A stretch of 21,356 nucleotides of DNA from Bacteroides sp. (lineage in GTDB: Bacteria > Bacteroidota > Bacteroidia > Bacteroidales > Bacteroidaceae): the NCBI GenBank assembly GCA_019414725.1, contig DXLM01000014.1, positions 10,709 through 32,064 on the forward strand. Direction: 5' to 3'. Each line of letters begins with the position of its first letter. Position 1 is the stretch's first letter. The translations under genes were made by a program, and so were the position numbers. The notes beneath the pieces were generated by a model. That model did no database searches. It had not been told where the DNA came from and saw only the letters and a program-made list of their open reading frames with translations. This document shows positions 1 to 7,844 of this stretch, piece by piece.

Positions 1-3
1 CTT

Positions 4-191
4 CCTTCTCCATTCATCCTTTCATCTTATTTAAAACACACAGTCAATCAAGCGGTTAAAAATGGAACCGCTTCCCCTCACTCCCGTTTCAACGTAAGCG
101 GAAAGGAGGATGAAAGGACAATGACGGGATGTCCCTTCATCACCGGAACACCCACCGGCAGGGTGTTTTGACGGTAAATGAAAGGAGAAGG
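4..191. repeat. Intergenic segment bounded by imperfect inverted repeats
   Basis: The outer arms are CCTTCTCCATTCAT at 4-17 and ATGAAAGGAGAAGG at 178-191, which pair at 13 of 14 positions. Inside are two smaller hairpins: AAGCGGTT at 50-57 with AACCGCTT at 66-73, and AACACCC at 147-153 with GGGTGTT at 161-167. A further inverted pair is CCTTTCATC at 18-26 with GATGAAAGG at 109-117. There is no coding potential. It could be a MITE-like or other dispersed intergenic repeat, or structured RNA from the 3' end of a transcript. No target-site duplication can be judged because the left end lies at the window edge. Confidence 0.4.
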
Positions 192-377
192 GAAAAACGA
201 ATTAAAACAAATGCTGAAGTGCGGAGCCTATAATTTCAGAATTTCTAACGGACCCTTCCCAACTGTGCCGCTATGTTTGAGAATGAACTCTGAAAAGAAC
301 CATATGTTTTTTGTGTGCGGGCCAGCGTGTACATATCTGCGACACCCTCCCTGATTCCTTCCAGAGAGCCACAATCC
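192..377. other. Non-coding stretch, no gene supported
   Basis: This stretch lies between the inverted-repeat segment and the hairpin downstream of the AmpG-like gene. One short minus-strand frame of 63 codons (228-419) crosses it, but it overlaps the AmpG stop codon, covers the hairpin and has no recognisable domain. I see no promoter motif that I would defend. It may belong to a dispersed intergenic repeat; a genome self-search would tell. Confidence 0.4.
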
Positions 378-399
378 GCCTGTCTTTCCGAGGACAGGC
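378..399 (-). terminator. Hairpin downstream of the AmpG-like gene
   Basis: GCCTGTC at 378-384 pairs with GACAGGC at 393-399 around an 8-nt loop, 17 nt past the stop codon of the minus-strand AmpG-like gene. There is no clear U tract after it, so termination is inferred from position and stem quality only. Confidence 0.45.
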
Positions 400-415
400 T
401 GAAATAAAGGTCGGA

Positions 416-1702
416 TCAACCTTTCTTCTTGCCGAACTCCGGATCAATTTTTAGCAGAGCCGTTACTCCGAAGGTGATAACGCAGCATATCATAATCCAG
501 ATAAAGAAATGGTTGTATCCCATCTGTTCCTGAAGCCAGCCGGCAGCCATTCCCGGAATCATCATGCCTAATGCCATAAATGCGGTACAAATGGCATAAT
601 GTGCTGTTTTATGTTCTCCGTCTGCAAAATAAATAAGGTAGAGCATATAGGCTGTGAAACCGAATCCGTAACCGAATTGCTCTATAAAGATGCAAATATT
701 GATGAGATATAAAGAATCAGGCTGGATATAGCTGAGATAAACATAGACTAAATCGGGTAAGGAAATGGCCCATACCATCGGCCAGAGCCATTGTTTCAAA
801 CCGTTACGGGCTACGGCTATTCCTCCTAAAATACCTCCTAGGGTAAGTCCGATGATGCCGACAGTACCTTGTACGAAACCTATTTCTTCGGTTGTCAGCC
901 CCAAACCACCTTTTTCAACGGGGTCTATAAGGAAAGGAATGCACATTTTTGCCAGTTGAGCTTCGGGCAAACGGTAGAGTAACATGAAAAGAATGGCAAT
1001 GCCTGCCTGCTTTTTTTGAAAGAAACTGGCAAAAGTACCAAAGAACTTTTTGAGCAGATTGGAAGCGGAAACTTCTTTGGAAGTATGATCTGAATCCGGA
1101 CAGGGAAGAACAAACTTATGATAAATCCATATTCCAAGGAAAAGTCCGGCCAATACAAAAAAGGTGAGGGACCAAGCGTATGGTATATTATCTGTCATTA
1201 TTTCCAGTCTTCCTGCAAGCATGATAAGTAATCCTTGTCCCGCAATGGTTGCAATACGGTAGAAGGTACTGCGGATTCCTACAAACAGGGCTTGCCGATG
1301 CGAGTCCAGTGCCAGCATGTAAAAGCCGTCGGCAGCAATGTCGTGTGTGGCGGAGCTGAATGCCAGTAACCAGAAAACGGCCAAAGTGAGTTGGAAAAAA
1401 TGCTCTGTGGGGATGGTGAAGGCTATGCCCGCCAGTCCTGCGCCGATTAAAAGTTGCATGGTGATAATCCACCAGCGTTTCGTCTTGATAAGATCAATGA
1501 AAGGACTCCATAGAGGCTTGATAACCCAAGGCAGGTTGAGCCAGCCGGTATAAAAAGCTAACTCGGTATTGCTGATGCCTAATCTTTTATACATTATGAC
1601 CGAAATGGTCATTACTGCCACATAGGGCAGCCCTTGTGCAAAGTATAGAGTGGGTATCCATGCCCATGGCGAGGTATGCTTGTTTTTCATGGTTCCTTTC
1701 AT
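416..1702 (-). CDS. AmpG-like MFS permease (muropeptide transporter family)
   Basis: A 428-residue polytopic membrane protein that resembles the AmpG/PAT branch of the major facilitator superfamily, which imports anhydro-muropeptides for peptidoglycan recycling in Gram-negative bacteria. The N-terminus carries the family pattern WIPTLYFAQGLPY near residues 15-27 and the LPWVIKPLWSPFID segment near 57-70, followed by about a dozen hydrophobic segments. The length fits short AmpG forms. It is the last gene of a minus-strand cluster, behind a SpoIID/LytB protein, and this pairing with a wall-acting protein supports a cell-wall role. The start is ambiguous: the ATG at 1702 is used here, but a second ATG at 1690 (residue 5) lies just after AAAGGA and is equally plausible. 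The substrate is inferred from the family; no residue proves it. Confidence 0.85.
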   Translation of the reverse strand: MKGTMKNKHTSPWAWIPTLYFAQGLPYVAVMTISVIMYKRLGISNTELAFYTGWLNLPWVIKPLWSPFIDLIKTKRWWIITMQLLIGAGLAGIAFTIPTEHFFQLTLAVFWLLAFSSATHDIAADGFYMLALDSHRQALFVGIRSTFYRIATIAGQGLLIMLAGRLEIMTDNIPYAWSLTFFVLAGLFLGIWIYHKFVLPCPDSDHTSKEVSASNLLKKFFGTFASFFQKKQAGIAILFMLLYRLPEAQLAKMCIPFLIDPVEKGGLGLTTEEIGFVQGTVGIIGLTLGGILGGIAVARNGLKQWLWPMVWAISLPDLVYVYLSYIQPDSLYLINICIFIEQFGYGFGFTAYMLYLIYFADGEHKTAHYAICTAFMALGMMIPGMAAGWLQEQMGYNHFFIWIMICCVITFGVTALLKIDPEFGKKKG

Positions 1703-1723
1703 TTTAAAGAGTCCGAATGGAAT

Positions 1724-1743
1724 CCCCGCCCATGTGGGCGGGG
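1724..1743 (-). terminator. GC-rich intercistronic hairpin
   Basis: CCCCGCCC at 1724-1731 pairs perfectly with GGGCGGGG at 1736-1743 around the tetraloop ATGT. It lies 4 nt past the stop of the SpoIID-like gene and about 20 nt before the AmpG-like start. There is no U tract, so it could be a weak terminator, an attenuator or an RNA-stability stem that lowers ampG expression relative to the upstream genes. Confidence 0.5.
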
Positions 1744-1747
1744 CCTG

Positions 1748-3064
1748 TTAATAAAAACGGCGGATGTCCGCACCTTTATAGTAATGCAATAGAATTTCAT
1801 CGTAGGTATATCCCCGTTCTCCCATTACGGCAGCCCCGATTTGGCAGAGCCCTACTCCATGTCCCCAGCCGGCGCCGGTCAGCAGAAACCATTCGGGAAC
1901 GCCGTTTTTCAGTTCTCCCTTATCTATTACAAAGGCTGAGCTGAACAGGTGGGAAGAAGATAGAGTGCGGCGTATTTCCAGTTCCTTTCCGATAGTCAAT
2001 GTTTTTAGCGAACCTACAATTTTCAGTTTGCAGATACGTCCGGATTTGCCGCGTTGGATAGGAATCAGGTCGATGATGTCCCCATAATCCGATTTTGTAT
2101 TTTGACGGATCAGTTCGGATAATTCTGCCTGGGAATAACGTACTTTCCAACGATAGAAATCTGTAGTTTCCTGATCGTAGTTGTTCAGAATTTGTGAAAT
2201 GACTTTTTTATCGTGGGTGTCACAGAACGAAACAGGAGAAGTGCGTATCCAACGCTCTGCCTCTTCTTCTTTGGTCAGATCGGGTAACGGGCGGTTTTCT
2301 TCTTCTTCCGCATCACGGATTGTAGACAAGTAGGGATAATTCTTGTCTTCCCAGCAGTATCCGAATTCCTCGCTTGCTCCTCCGCAGCATTTGGAGAAAC
2401 GGGCATCGCAAATGCCGCGTTCATACATCAGCAATTGTCCGCGGGTGGCTCTTACTGCTTCGGTCACGGCAGCACTGGATGCTTTGGTTATTCCTTGGTA
2501 GCGTTGGCAATGGTCATCGGCGCAAACATCGAATATGGTATGATCTTCGCGGTCGTACCAGCGGATGTATTCGGTATCGGTTTTGATAAAGGAGAAAAAG
2601 CCTTCGTTTTTGTCACTCAAGGCCTTGCGTTTCTCTATTTGGGCAAACAGCCAGCTGCGTGATACCACGGCATGGGCTTTCAGAAACTCCAAAGAGGAAG
2701 TGGCGTTCATCTCCGAGGAGATGACGCTTATCAGATAGTCTTCGGCGGGAAGAATATTGATAGCGGTGATTTTGCCTTCGTCCACCACTAGTTTCAGTGT
2801 TCCCATAAAACTTTGGGTTTCTTGCCGTTCCCAGTGGAAATTAATTCCGATGGTTACGTCATATAATGAAAACGAGGCATGTTCGTCTTGTGGAGTGAAG
2901 GTCAGTTCGCGGTAAAGATTACCATTCCACAGAATACCTCCTTCGCTGAAGGCTACTTGTTGTTCACCACAGACTGTTTCTCCTTTAGCGAAAAAATTGC
3001 CGTTCAGTGAAAAATGAATTTCTTGTGCGTTTACTATTCCTACGCTTATTTCGGGTTCTTTCAT
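1748..3064 (-). CDS. SpoIID/LytB domain protein (putative peptidoglycan-acting amidase enhancer / lytic transglycosylase)
   Basis: A 438-residue member of the SpoIID/LytB family, in which Bacillus SpoIID is a lytic transglycosylase of denuded glycan and LytB enhances an amidase. The family core is visible: PAEDYLISVISSEM at about residues 106-119, with Glu118 at the position expected for the catalytic acid, then LKAHAVVSRSW (128-138), and near the C-terminus GWGHGVGLCQIGA (399-411) followed by YDEILLHYYKGADI. The cysteine pair CC at 226-227 is notable. No signal peptide or membrane segment is seen at the N-terminus, which is odd for a wall enzyme. An upstream extension is blocked: the sequence just upstream belongs to another frame ending 2 nt before this ATG. 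Co-directional with the GT/DUF4922 gene upstream and the AmpG-like gene downstream. Confidence 0.88.
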   Translation of the reverse strand: MKEPEISVGIVNAQEIHFSLNGNFFAKGETVCGEQQVAFSEGGILWNGNLYRELTFTPQDEHASFSLYDVTIGINFHWERQETQSFMGTLKLVVDEGKITAINILPAEDYLISVISSEMNATSSLEFLKAHAVVSRSWLFAQIEKRKALSDKNEGFFSFIKTDTEYIRWYDREDHTIFDVCADDHCQRYQGITKASSAAVTEAVRATRGQLLMYERGICDARFSKCCGGASEEFGYCWEDKNYPYLSTIRDAEEEENRPLPDLTKEEEAERWIRTSPVSFCDTHDKKVISQILNNYDQETTDFYRWKVRYSQAELSELIRQNTKSDYGDIIDLIPIQRGKSGRICKLKIVGSLKTLTIGKELEIRRTLSSSHLFSSAFVIDKGELKNGVPEWFLLTGAGWGHGVGLCQIGAAVMGERGYTYDEILLHYYKGADIRRFY

Positions 3065-3066
3065 TG

Positions 3067-3120
3067 TTATTCGTCTTGTTTTTGGGCTTGCTGTAATTCC
3101 TTCATCTCTTCGTGTTCTCT
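3067..3120 (-). other. Open in-frame tail after the TAG stop of the GT/DUF4922 gene
   Basis: Past the TAG at 3121-3123, the same frame reads REHEEMKELQQAQKQDE and then TAA at 3067-3069, only 2 nt before the ATG of the spoIID-like gene. The tail is charged and helix-forming and looks like a natural protein C-terminus. One base change, such as CAG to TAG, would explain it. I infer that the ancestral gene ended at 3067 and was shortened by 18 residues, or that the stop is read through at some rate. Confidence 0.5.
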
Positions 3121-5592
3121 CTATCTTTTTGCTTTCTCGTCAAAATAACGTCCGGGTATCTTCTCGGCTTCTTCTACTGTTATTCCCACTTCTTTTATGA
3201 TGGATGCCACTTTTTCTTCTGTTATTTTGTCGAAATCTTCCTGACGGGTGGTGACGATTACGCCAGCCATGTCCAAAGCTCCCGGACTGATGAGCATCTG
3301 TTCGCTGCCTTTTGCAAAGTAGCAGTCGGGACGGTGCTTGCTGCGGGGAAAAACCACCGTATAGTATAGATGGCCTTCCTTCCATAACAGCAGGTTGAAC
3401 TTCGCTTCTTGTCCGTCTTCATCCGGTGGGAAAGCGGCGAGGGCACTGTATAACAGGGAGTCGTCATAATGCGTGTTGCTTGAGAGGATTACCAAAGGAC
3501 AGGGATAGTCCTTGGTGTTGAGGTAAATTCGGCTACATTCTAGTGGATAATCTTCCTCTTCTTCTAGGTAGGGAAAATACATGCTGCGTATATCGATTGT
3601 CTGTGCGTGGGTTATCAGCTGTTGTACGTTCGGGATGATGGGAACATCAGTTTTTCTGACTCCTTGAAGATGGAGATGGTCCGGTGCAGAGGCTCCGCAA
3701 TGTGCTCCATTATAGAATAGGGCGTAGTCCGGATATTTCTGTACGAATGCACGGACGTCATCGTAACTGAAAATATTCTCATCCATGAGTTGGGGGATGT
3801 GATCTTTATGGGCGATAGTGAGGTGATCCGGCAATATGGGATAAGGGTTAACGCATATTCTGTTTGCAGTGATGGTTTCCAGTGCTTTCTGCTCCTTAGG
3901 CTGGTTTTCCTTGCACAGGAAACAGGGGCGTGCTTGGATGCTGTCCTTATCCACTTTGGCGGTAGTCGAAACCGCACGCTGTGCATTGCACTGTACCACA
4001 AACGTGTAGCCGTTTATGGACAGTTCCTTGGTCTGTACAGTCTGTAATGCCTCGTGGTTGTGGTGTGCCAGTGGCCAGCACGCCAGTTGGCTGTCTATAA
4101 ATCGCTTGATTTCATTCCGGTTCTTCAGCTCTTCTGTATATTTTTTGCGGATTCCCAGTTCACGGGTGCGCAGGCTGTCTTTGTAGTGATTGTTGGCATT
4201 GGTCTGCTCTATGCTCAGGGCGGCATCCGAGTTCCCTTCCCAGCGGCGGCACAGATAGAGTACATCATAGATTCTTCCTATCTTATATTGGCGCGAGAAA
4301 ATGAGTCCCAGGGCATAATCTTCTCCGTAGCTGACATTGGGCACGCCTGTTTCGCGCAGGATAGGTGTGAAGAATGCGCGCGGAGCCCCCAGACCGTTGA
4401 TGCGCAATGCGTTATTGTGTCCGTTCTCTTTCGTCCACTCGCTATGGTCTATCACTCCCGGAGCGATGGTGTTCAGCCGGAAGTCCGTCATGCGGTAAGT
4501 TCCTATTACCATGGCGCATTGCTCTTTGTAGAACGTGTCTACGATGGTTTGCAGGGTATGGGTGTCGCTGTACAGGTCATCGCTGTCAAGCTGTATGGCG
4601 AAGCGTCCGCACCGGGGGTGGTTGATTGCGAGGTCCCAGCATCCCCCTATGCCCAGATCGGTACGTTGGGGCTGAAGGTGGATTACCGCTTTGTTGTCCT
4701 TGTATTGACCGATGATTTCTGTGGTTCCGTCTGTCGAGTGATTGTCCACGACGATGATGTTGAATGGAAAGCGTGTTTCTTGTGCGAGTGCCGACCGGAT
4801 GGCATCGTCAATGGTACGGGCGCGATTGCGCACGGGGATGATGACGGAGGCTTCATATTCGAAATTTCCTTTCTTTACATCCGTTTCCACACATATGGGT
4901 TCAAGGAGGGCATTGATAGATTTCAAGTATCGTGTGAATGCTTCTTCCATTTCTATCTGTACCTCTCTGTTACGGGGATTTACGTAGTCGAACTGCTTTT
5001 CGCCGGACAGGCGGTTGTCGCTTTCTGTTTCCGTATAAAGATATTCGTTGATATGTACCAGATGAGAATGGAGGGTAAGGAGCAGGCGCAGTTCATAAAG
5101 GGCGGCATACTCTCTTTCCTCTGTCATTTGGAGGCTGGCGAGGATGAATTCCGTTCTGTTGAATATCAGTAGCGGACCGAAATCGAAATCATCACGCACA
5201 CTGCCGGGTTGGTAGTCGTTGACGGGATGTTTCTTCTTTTCTCCGTTTTTCCATTCATGATGGTCGGCATAGACCATGCCGCATTCTCTGTCCTGCAGGA
5301 AGTCCGTCATGCGTTCCAGTGCCTTGTAAGCCAGTTCCAAAGCAGAAGTCTTGGTGTAGAGCAATATATAAGGTGTGTCTGCTTTTTCAGCAATCATCTT
5401 CATTGTCTTAGAACTGGTTAGTGAATCAACAGGTAATATTTCGCATCCTTCGGGGGTGGATAATGTCTTGTTGGGTTCGATGTTCAGCAGATAGATTTTG
5501 TTGACTATGCTACTTTCTTTTAGAGCATGGATTGTCTGTTCTGCCGCTGTGCTTTCCCTATAAGGAATAAAGCAATTAATTGTTTTTCTCAT
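3121..5592 (-). CDS. Family 2 glycosyltransferase fused to a DUF4922 (GalT/HIT-like phosphorylase) domain
   Basis: An 823-residue protein with at least two recognisable parts. Residues 1-240 look like a degenerate GT-A domain (GMVYADHHE near 105-113, DDFDFGPLLIF near 134-144). Residues 248-460 are a typical GT2 fold, with ASVIIPVRNRARTIDDAI, VVDNHSTDGTTEI and the metal-binding LDSDD at 335-339. The C-terminal part, about 507-823, matches DUF4922: a PCFLC cysteine pair (557, 560), NPYPILPDHLTIAHKDH, and HLHLQ at 639-643, which resembles the catalytic HxHxQ of GalT and GDP-galactose or ADP-glucose phosphorylases. The ATG at 5592 is chosen because an upstream in-frame ATG at 5715 would read through the divergent promoter region and overlap rlmN. 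It is the first gene of the minus-strand cluster. Donor and acceptor are unknown. Confidence 0.85.
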   Translation of the reverse strand: MRKTINCFIPYRESTAAEQTIHALKESSIVNKIYLLNIEPNKTLSTPEGCEILPVDSLTSSKTMKMIAEKADTPYILLYTKTSALELAYKALERMTDFLQDRECGMVYADHHEWKNGEKKKHPVNDYQPGSVRDDFDFGPLLIFNRTEFILASLQMTEEREYAALYELRLLLTLHSHLVHINEYLYTETESDNRLSGEKQFDYVNPRNREVQIEMEEAFTRYLKSINALLEPICVETDVKKGNFEYEASVIIPVRNRARTIDDAIRSALAQETRFPFNIIVVDNHSTDGTTEIIGQYKDNKAVIHLQPQRTDLGIGGCWDLAINHPRCGRFAIQLDSDDLYSDTHTLQTIVDTFYKEQCAMVIGTYRMTDFRLNTIAPGVIDHSEWTKENGHNNALRINGLGAPRAFFTPILRETGVPNVSYGEDYALGLIFSRQYKIGRIYDVLYLCRRWEGNSDAALSIEQTNANNHYKDSLRTRELGIRKKYTEELKNRNEIKRFIDSQLACWPLAHHNHEALQTVQTKELSINGYTFVVQCNAQRAVSTTAKVDKDSIQARPCFLCKENQPKEQKALETITANRICVNPYPILPDHLTIAHKDHIPQLMDENIFSYDDVRAFVQKYPDYALFYNGAHCGASAPDHLHLQGVRKTDVPIIPNVQQLITHAQTIDIRSMYFPYLEEEEDYPLECSRIYLNTKDYPCPLVILSSNTHYDDSLLYSALAAFPPDEDGQEAKFNLLLWKEGHLYYTVVFPRSKHRPDCYFAKGSEQMLISPGALDMAGVIVTTRQEDFDKITEEKVASIIKEVGITVEEAEKIPGRYFDEKAKR

Positions 5593-5614
5593 TGTTAAAA
5601 AGTATTTCTCACGG

Positions 5615-5622
5615 CAAAGATA
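5615..5622 (-). promoter_or_regulatory. -7 element for the minus-strand envelope cluster
   Basis: The minus strand reads TATCTTTG, an exact match to the Bacteroides TAnnTTTG motif, 23 bp upstream of the GT/DUF4922 start. No clear TTTG at -33 is present, so the call rests on the -7 match and position. Confidence 0.55.
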
Positions 5623-5645
5623 GGTAATATATCTTATTTTTTCTC

Positions 5646-5653
5646 TACCTTTG
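5646..5653 (+). promoter_or_regulatory. -7 element for rlmN and the downstream operon
   Basis: TACCTTTG matches TAnnTTTG exactly and lies 25 bp before the rlmN ATG, giving a short leader. It faces away from the minus-strand motif at 5615-5622, so the intergenic region holds a divergent promoter pair. A -33 TTTG box is not evident. Confidence 0.55.
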
Positions 5654-5678
5654 TACGCTAATTGTCTTTTAAATATAA

Positions 5679-6728
5679 ATGGAAACTCCGAAAACAGCAT
5701 TACTTGGCAGGACATTGGATGAGATTCAACAGATTGTGAGGAATCTGGGAATGCCTAAATTTGCCGCAAAGCAGATTACGTCTTGGTTGTATGATAAAAA
5801 GGTGGAAACGATAGACGAAATGACCAATTTGTCATTAAAGCATCGCGAAGCATTGAAAGAAGGGTATGAGGTGGGAGCATCTGCTCCGGTGGAAGAAATG
5901 CGTTCGGTAGACGGTACGGTGAAATATCTTTTCCGTACACCGGCTCATAATTTTATTGAAGCGGTTTATATACCCGATGAGGACCGGGCTACTCTTTGCG
6001 TTTCCTCGCAAGTGGGATGCAAGATGAATTGTAAGTTCTGTATGACCGGGAAGCAAGGTTTTACAGCTAATCTGAGTGCCCATCAAATATTAAACCAGAT
6101 CTATTCTATTCCTGAAAGGGAAAAGCTGACTAATCTTGTTTTCATGGGTATGGGAGAGCCTTTCGACAATCTGGATGAGGTGTTGAAAGTGCTTGAGATT
6201 CTGACTTCAGAATATGGTTACGGTTGGAGCCCGAAACGCATCACTGTTTCTTCTGTGGGTTTAAAGAAAGGACTGGAGCGCTTTCTGAATGAAAGTGATT
6301 GTCATCTGGCTATCAGTATGCATACTCCGATTCCTTCGCAACGAAGGGATTTAATGCCTGCCGAGAAAGCTTTTTCCATTACGGAAATTATTGATATATT
6401 GCATAATTATGATTTTAGCAAACAGCGGCGTCTGTCTTTTGAGTATATCGTATTCAAAGGGGTGAACGATTCACTTATTTACGCTAAAGAGATTGTGAAA
6501 CTTTTGCGCGGCATTGAATGTCGTGTCAATTTGATCCGGTTTCATGCCATTCCTAATGTGGATTTGGAAGGGGTAGATATGGAAACAATGGTTGCCTTCC
6601 GTGATTACTTGACGCAGCATGGCGTATTTGCTACGATCCGTGCTTCAAGAGGAGAAGATATTTTTGCTGCTTGTGGAATGTTGTCAACGGCTAAACAACA
6701 GAAGGAGAAAGGTGTTACATTACAGTAA
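5679..6728 (+). CDS. rlmN: 23S rRNA (adenine-2503-C2)-methyltransferase RlmN
   Basis: A radical-SAM enzyme that methylates C2 of A2503 in 23S rRNA and, in studied cases, A37 of some tRNAs. The 349 residues match the family length. The iron-sulfur cluster motif CKMNCKFC gives Cys114, Cys118 and Cys121. Cys107 in LCVSSQVGC and Cys332 in RGEDIFAACGML match the two mechanistic cysteines (E. coli C118 and C355). The SAM-binding GMGEPFDN lies at 157-164. The start follows a TAnnTTTG promoter element by 25 bp. It is the first gene of the plus-strand run, 25 bp ahead of a DUF4837 lipoprotein gene. Confidence 0.97.
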   Translation: METPKTALLGRTLDEIQQIVRNLGMPKFAAKQITSWLYDKKVETIDEMTNLSLKHREALKEGYEVGASAPVEEMRSVDGTVKYLFRTPAHNFIEAVYIPDEDRATLCVSSQVGCKMNCKFCMTGKQGFTANLSAHQILNQIYSIPEREKLTNLVFMGMGEPFDNLDEVLKVLEILTSEYGYGWSPKRITVSSVGLKKGLERFLNESDCHLAISMHTPIPSQRRDLMPAEKAFSITEIIDILHNYDFSKQRRLSFEYIVFKGVNDSLIYAKEIVKLLRGIECRVNLIRFHAIPNVDLEGVDMETMVAFRDYLTQHGVFATIRASRGEDIFAACGMLSTAKQQKEKGVTLQ

Positions 6729-6753
6729 ATAACAACAATAATACCATATAATT

Positions 6754-7818
6754 ATGAAACGAATAGCATTTTATTTAAGTTTGGTGCTGGTGGTTCTGGT
6801 ACTGGCTTCTTGTAAGAAGGGACAAAAGAACTTGTTTACCCCCACGTCCAGCGGTAGGCCTTACGAAGTATTGGTCGTAGTAAATAAACCTGTATGGGAT
6901 CGTCCTGCAGGACGTGCATTGTTTGATGTATTGGATACCAATGTGCCCGGACTGCCCCAGGCGGAACGTTCGTTTCGTATATCAAATGTGGACCCTCAGC
7001 ATTTTGACCGTGTGCTGAAAATATTCCGTAATATCATCATTGTGGATATTCAAGATATTTATACTCAGCCCAAACTCAAGTTTTCCCGTGATGTTTATGC
7101 GTCTCCGCAGATGATTATGACAATTCAGGCTCCTAATGAAGACGAATTTGAGGAATTTGTAGCAAAGAACAGTAAAGTGATTATAGATTTCTTTGTGAAA
7201 GCTGAGATGAATCGTCAGATAACTTTGTTGAAACAAAAACATAGCGATGTGATTTCCACTAAGGTAGGAAGTATTTTTGATTGTGATATCTGGGTGCCGG
7301 TAGAACTGGCTAACTATAAAGAAGGCAAAGATTTTTTGTGGGCTTCTACTAATCGTGCTACAGCGGATATGAATTTTGTAATGTACTCTTATCCTTATAC
7401 GGACAAGGATACCTTTACTAAAGATTATTTCATTCATAAACGTGATTCTGTAATGAAAGCAAATATTCCGGGTGAACGCGAAGGAATGTATATGGCAACA
7501 GACTCTATGTTTGTAGATGTGGAAGATATTGTTGTAAAAGGAGAGTATGCGCAAGAAGCCCGCGGATTATGGGAAATGGAAGGTGACATGATGGGAGGTC
7601 CGTTTGTGTCTCATGCACGGGTGGATCGTGCTAACGGCCGTGTCGTTGTGGTTGAGGCCTTTATCTATTCACCGGATAAATTGAAACGTAATCTGATGCG
7701 TCAGATGGAAGCTTCACTTTATACATTGAGATTGCCCAATGAAAGCTTGATTGACGAAATTGTAATTAGTGGTAATATTCCGGAAGAAAAAATAGATACA
7801 ACAAGCCGGGTAAAGTAA
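6754..7818 (+). CDS. DUF4837 family lipoprotein, function unknown
   Basis: A 354-residue protein that begins with a lipoprotein signal peptide: charged MKR, a hydrophobic stretch and a LASC lipobox, with Cys20 as the lipidated residue. It is therefore expected in the cell envelope. The mature part starts with a low-complexity linker and TSSGRPYEVLVVVNK near residues 31-45, which I recognise as the DUF4837 family of Bacteroidota. No catalytic motif stands out. It lies between rlmN (25 bp gap) and pdxA (26 bp gap) on the same strand, probably in one transcript, but this context gives no clear job. Confidence 0.85.
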   Translation: MKRIAFYLSLVLVVLVLASCKKGQKNLFTPTSSGRPYEVLVVVNKPVWDRPAGRALFDVLDTNVPGLPQAERSFRISNVDPQHFDRVLKIFRNIIIVDIQDIYTQPKLKFSRDVYASPQMIMTIQAPNEDEFEEFVAKNSKVIIDFFVKAEMNRQITLLKQKHSDVISTKVGSIFDCDIWVPVELANYKEGKDFLWASTNRATADMNFVMYSYPYTDKDTFTKDYFIHKRDSVMKANIPGEREGMYMATDSMFVDVEDIVVKGEYAQEARGLWEMEGDMMGGPFVSHARVDRANGRVVVVEAFIYSPDKLKRNLMRQMEASLYTLRLPNESLIDEIVISGNIPEEKIDTTSRVK

Positions 7819-7844
7819 GAAGAGACATATAATATATAATATAG

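Noticed and set aside
228..419. Minus-strand frame of 63 codons next to the AmpG-like gene
   Set aside because: It overlaps the AmpG stop, runs through the terminator-like hairpin and has no domain or start signal. It may be part of a repeat rather than a gene.
4054..5172. Plus-strand open frame of 372 codons
   Set aside because: It lies wholly antisense to the GT/DUF4922 gene, whose domains are clear. The translated product is rich in Cys, Phe and Val without recognisable domains, as expected for an antisense shadow.
5593..5715. Upstream ATG of the GT/DUF4922 gene at 5715
   Set aside because: It would overlap the rlmN start and pass through both promoter motifs; the protein from 5592 starts with a sensible domain.
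6982..7554. Minus-strand frame of 190 codons
   Set aside because: Antisense to the DUF4837 lipoprotein gene, with no motif and a composition rich in His, Ile and Asn.
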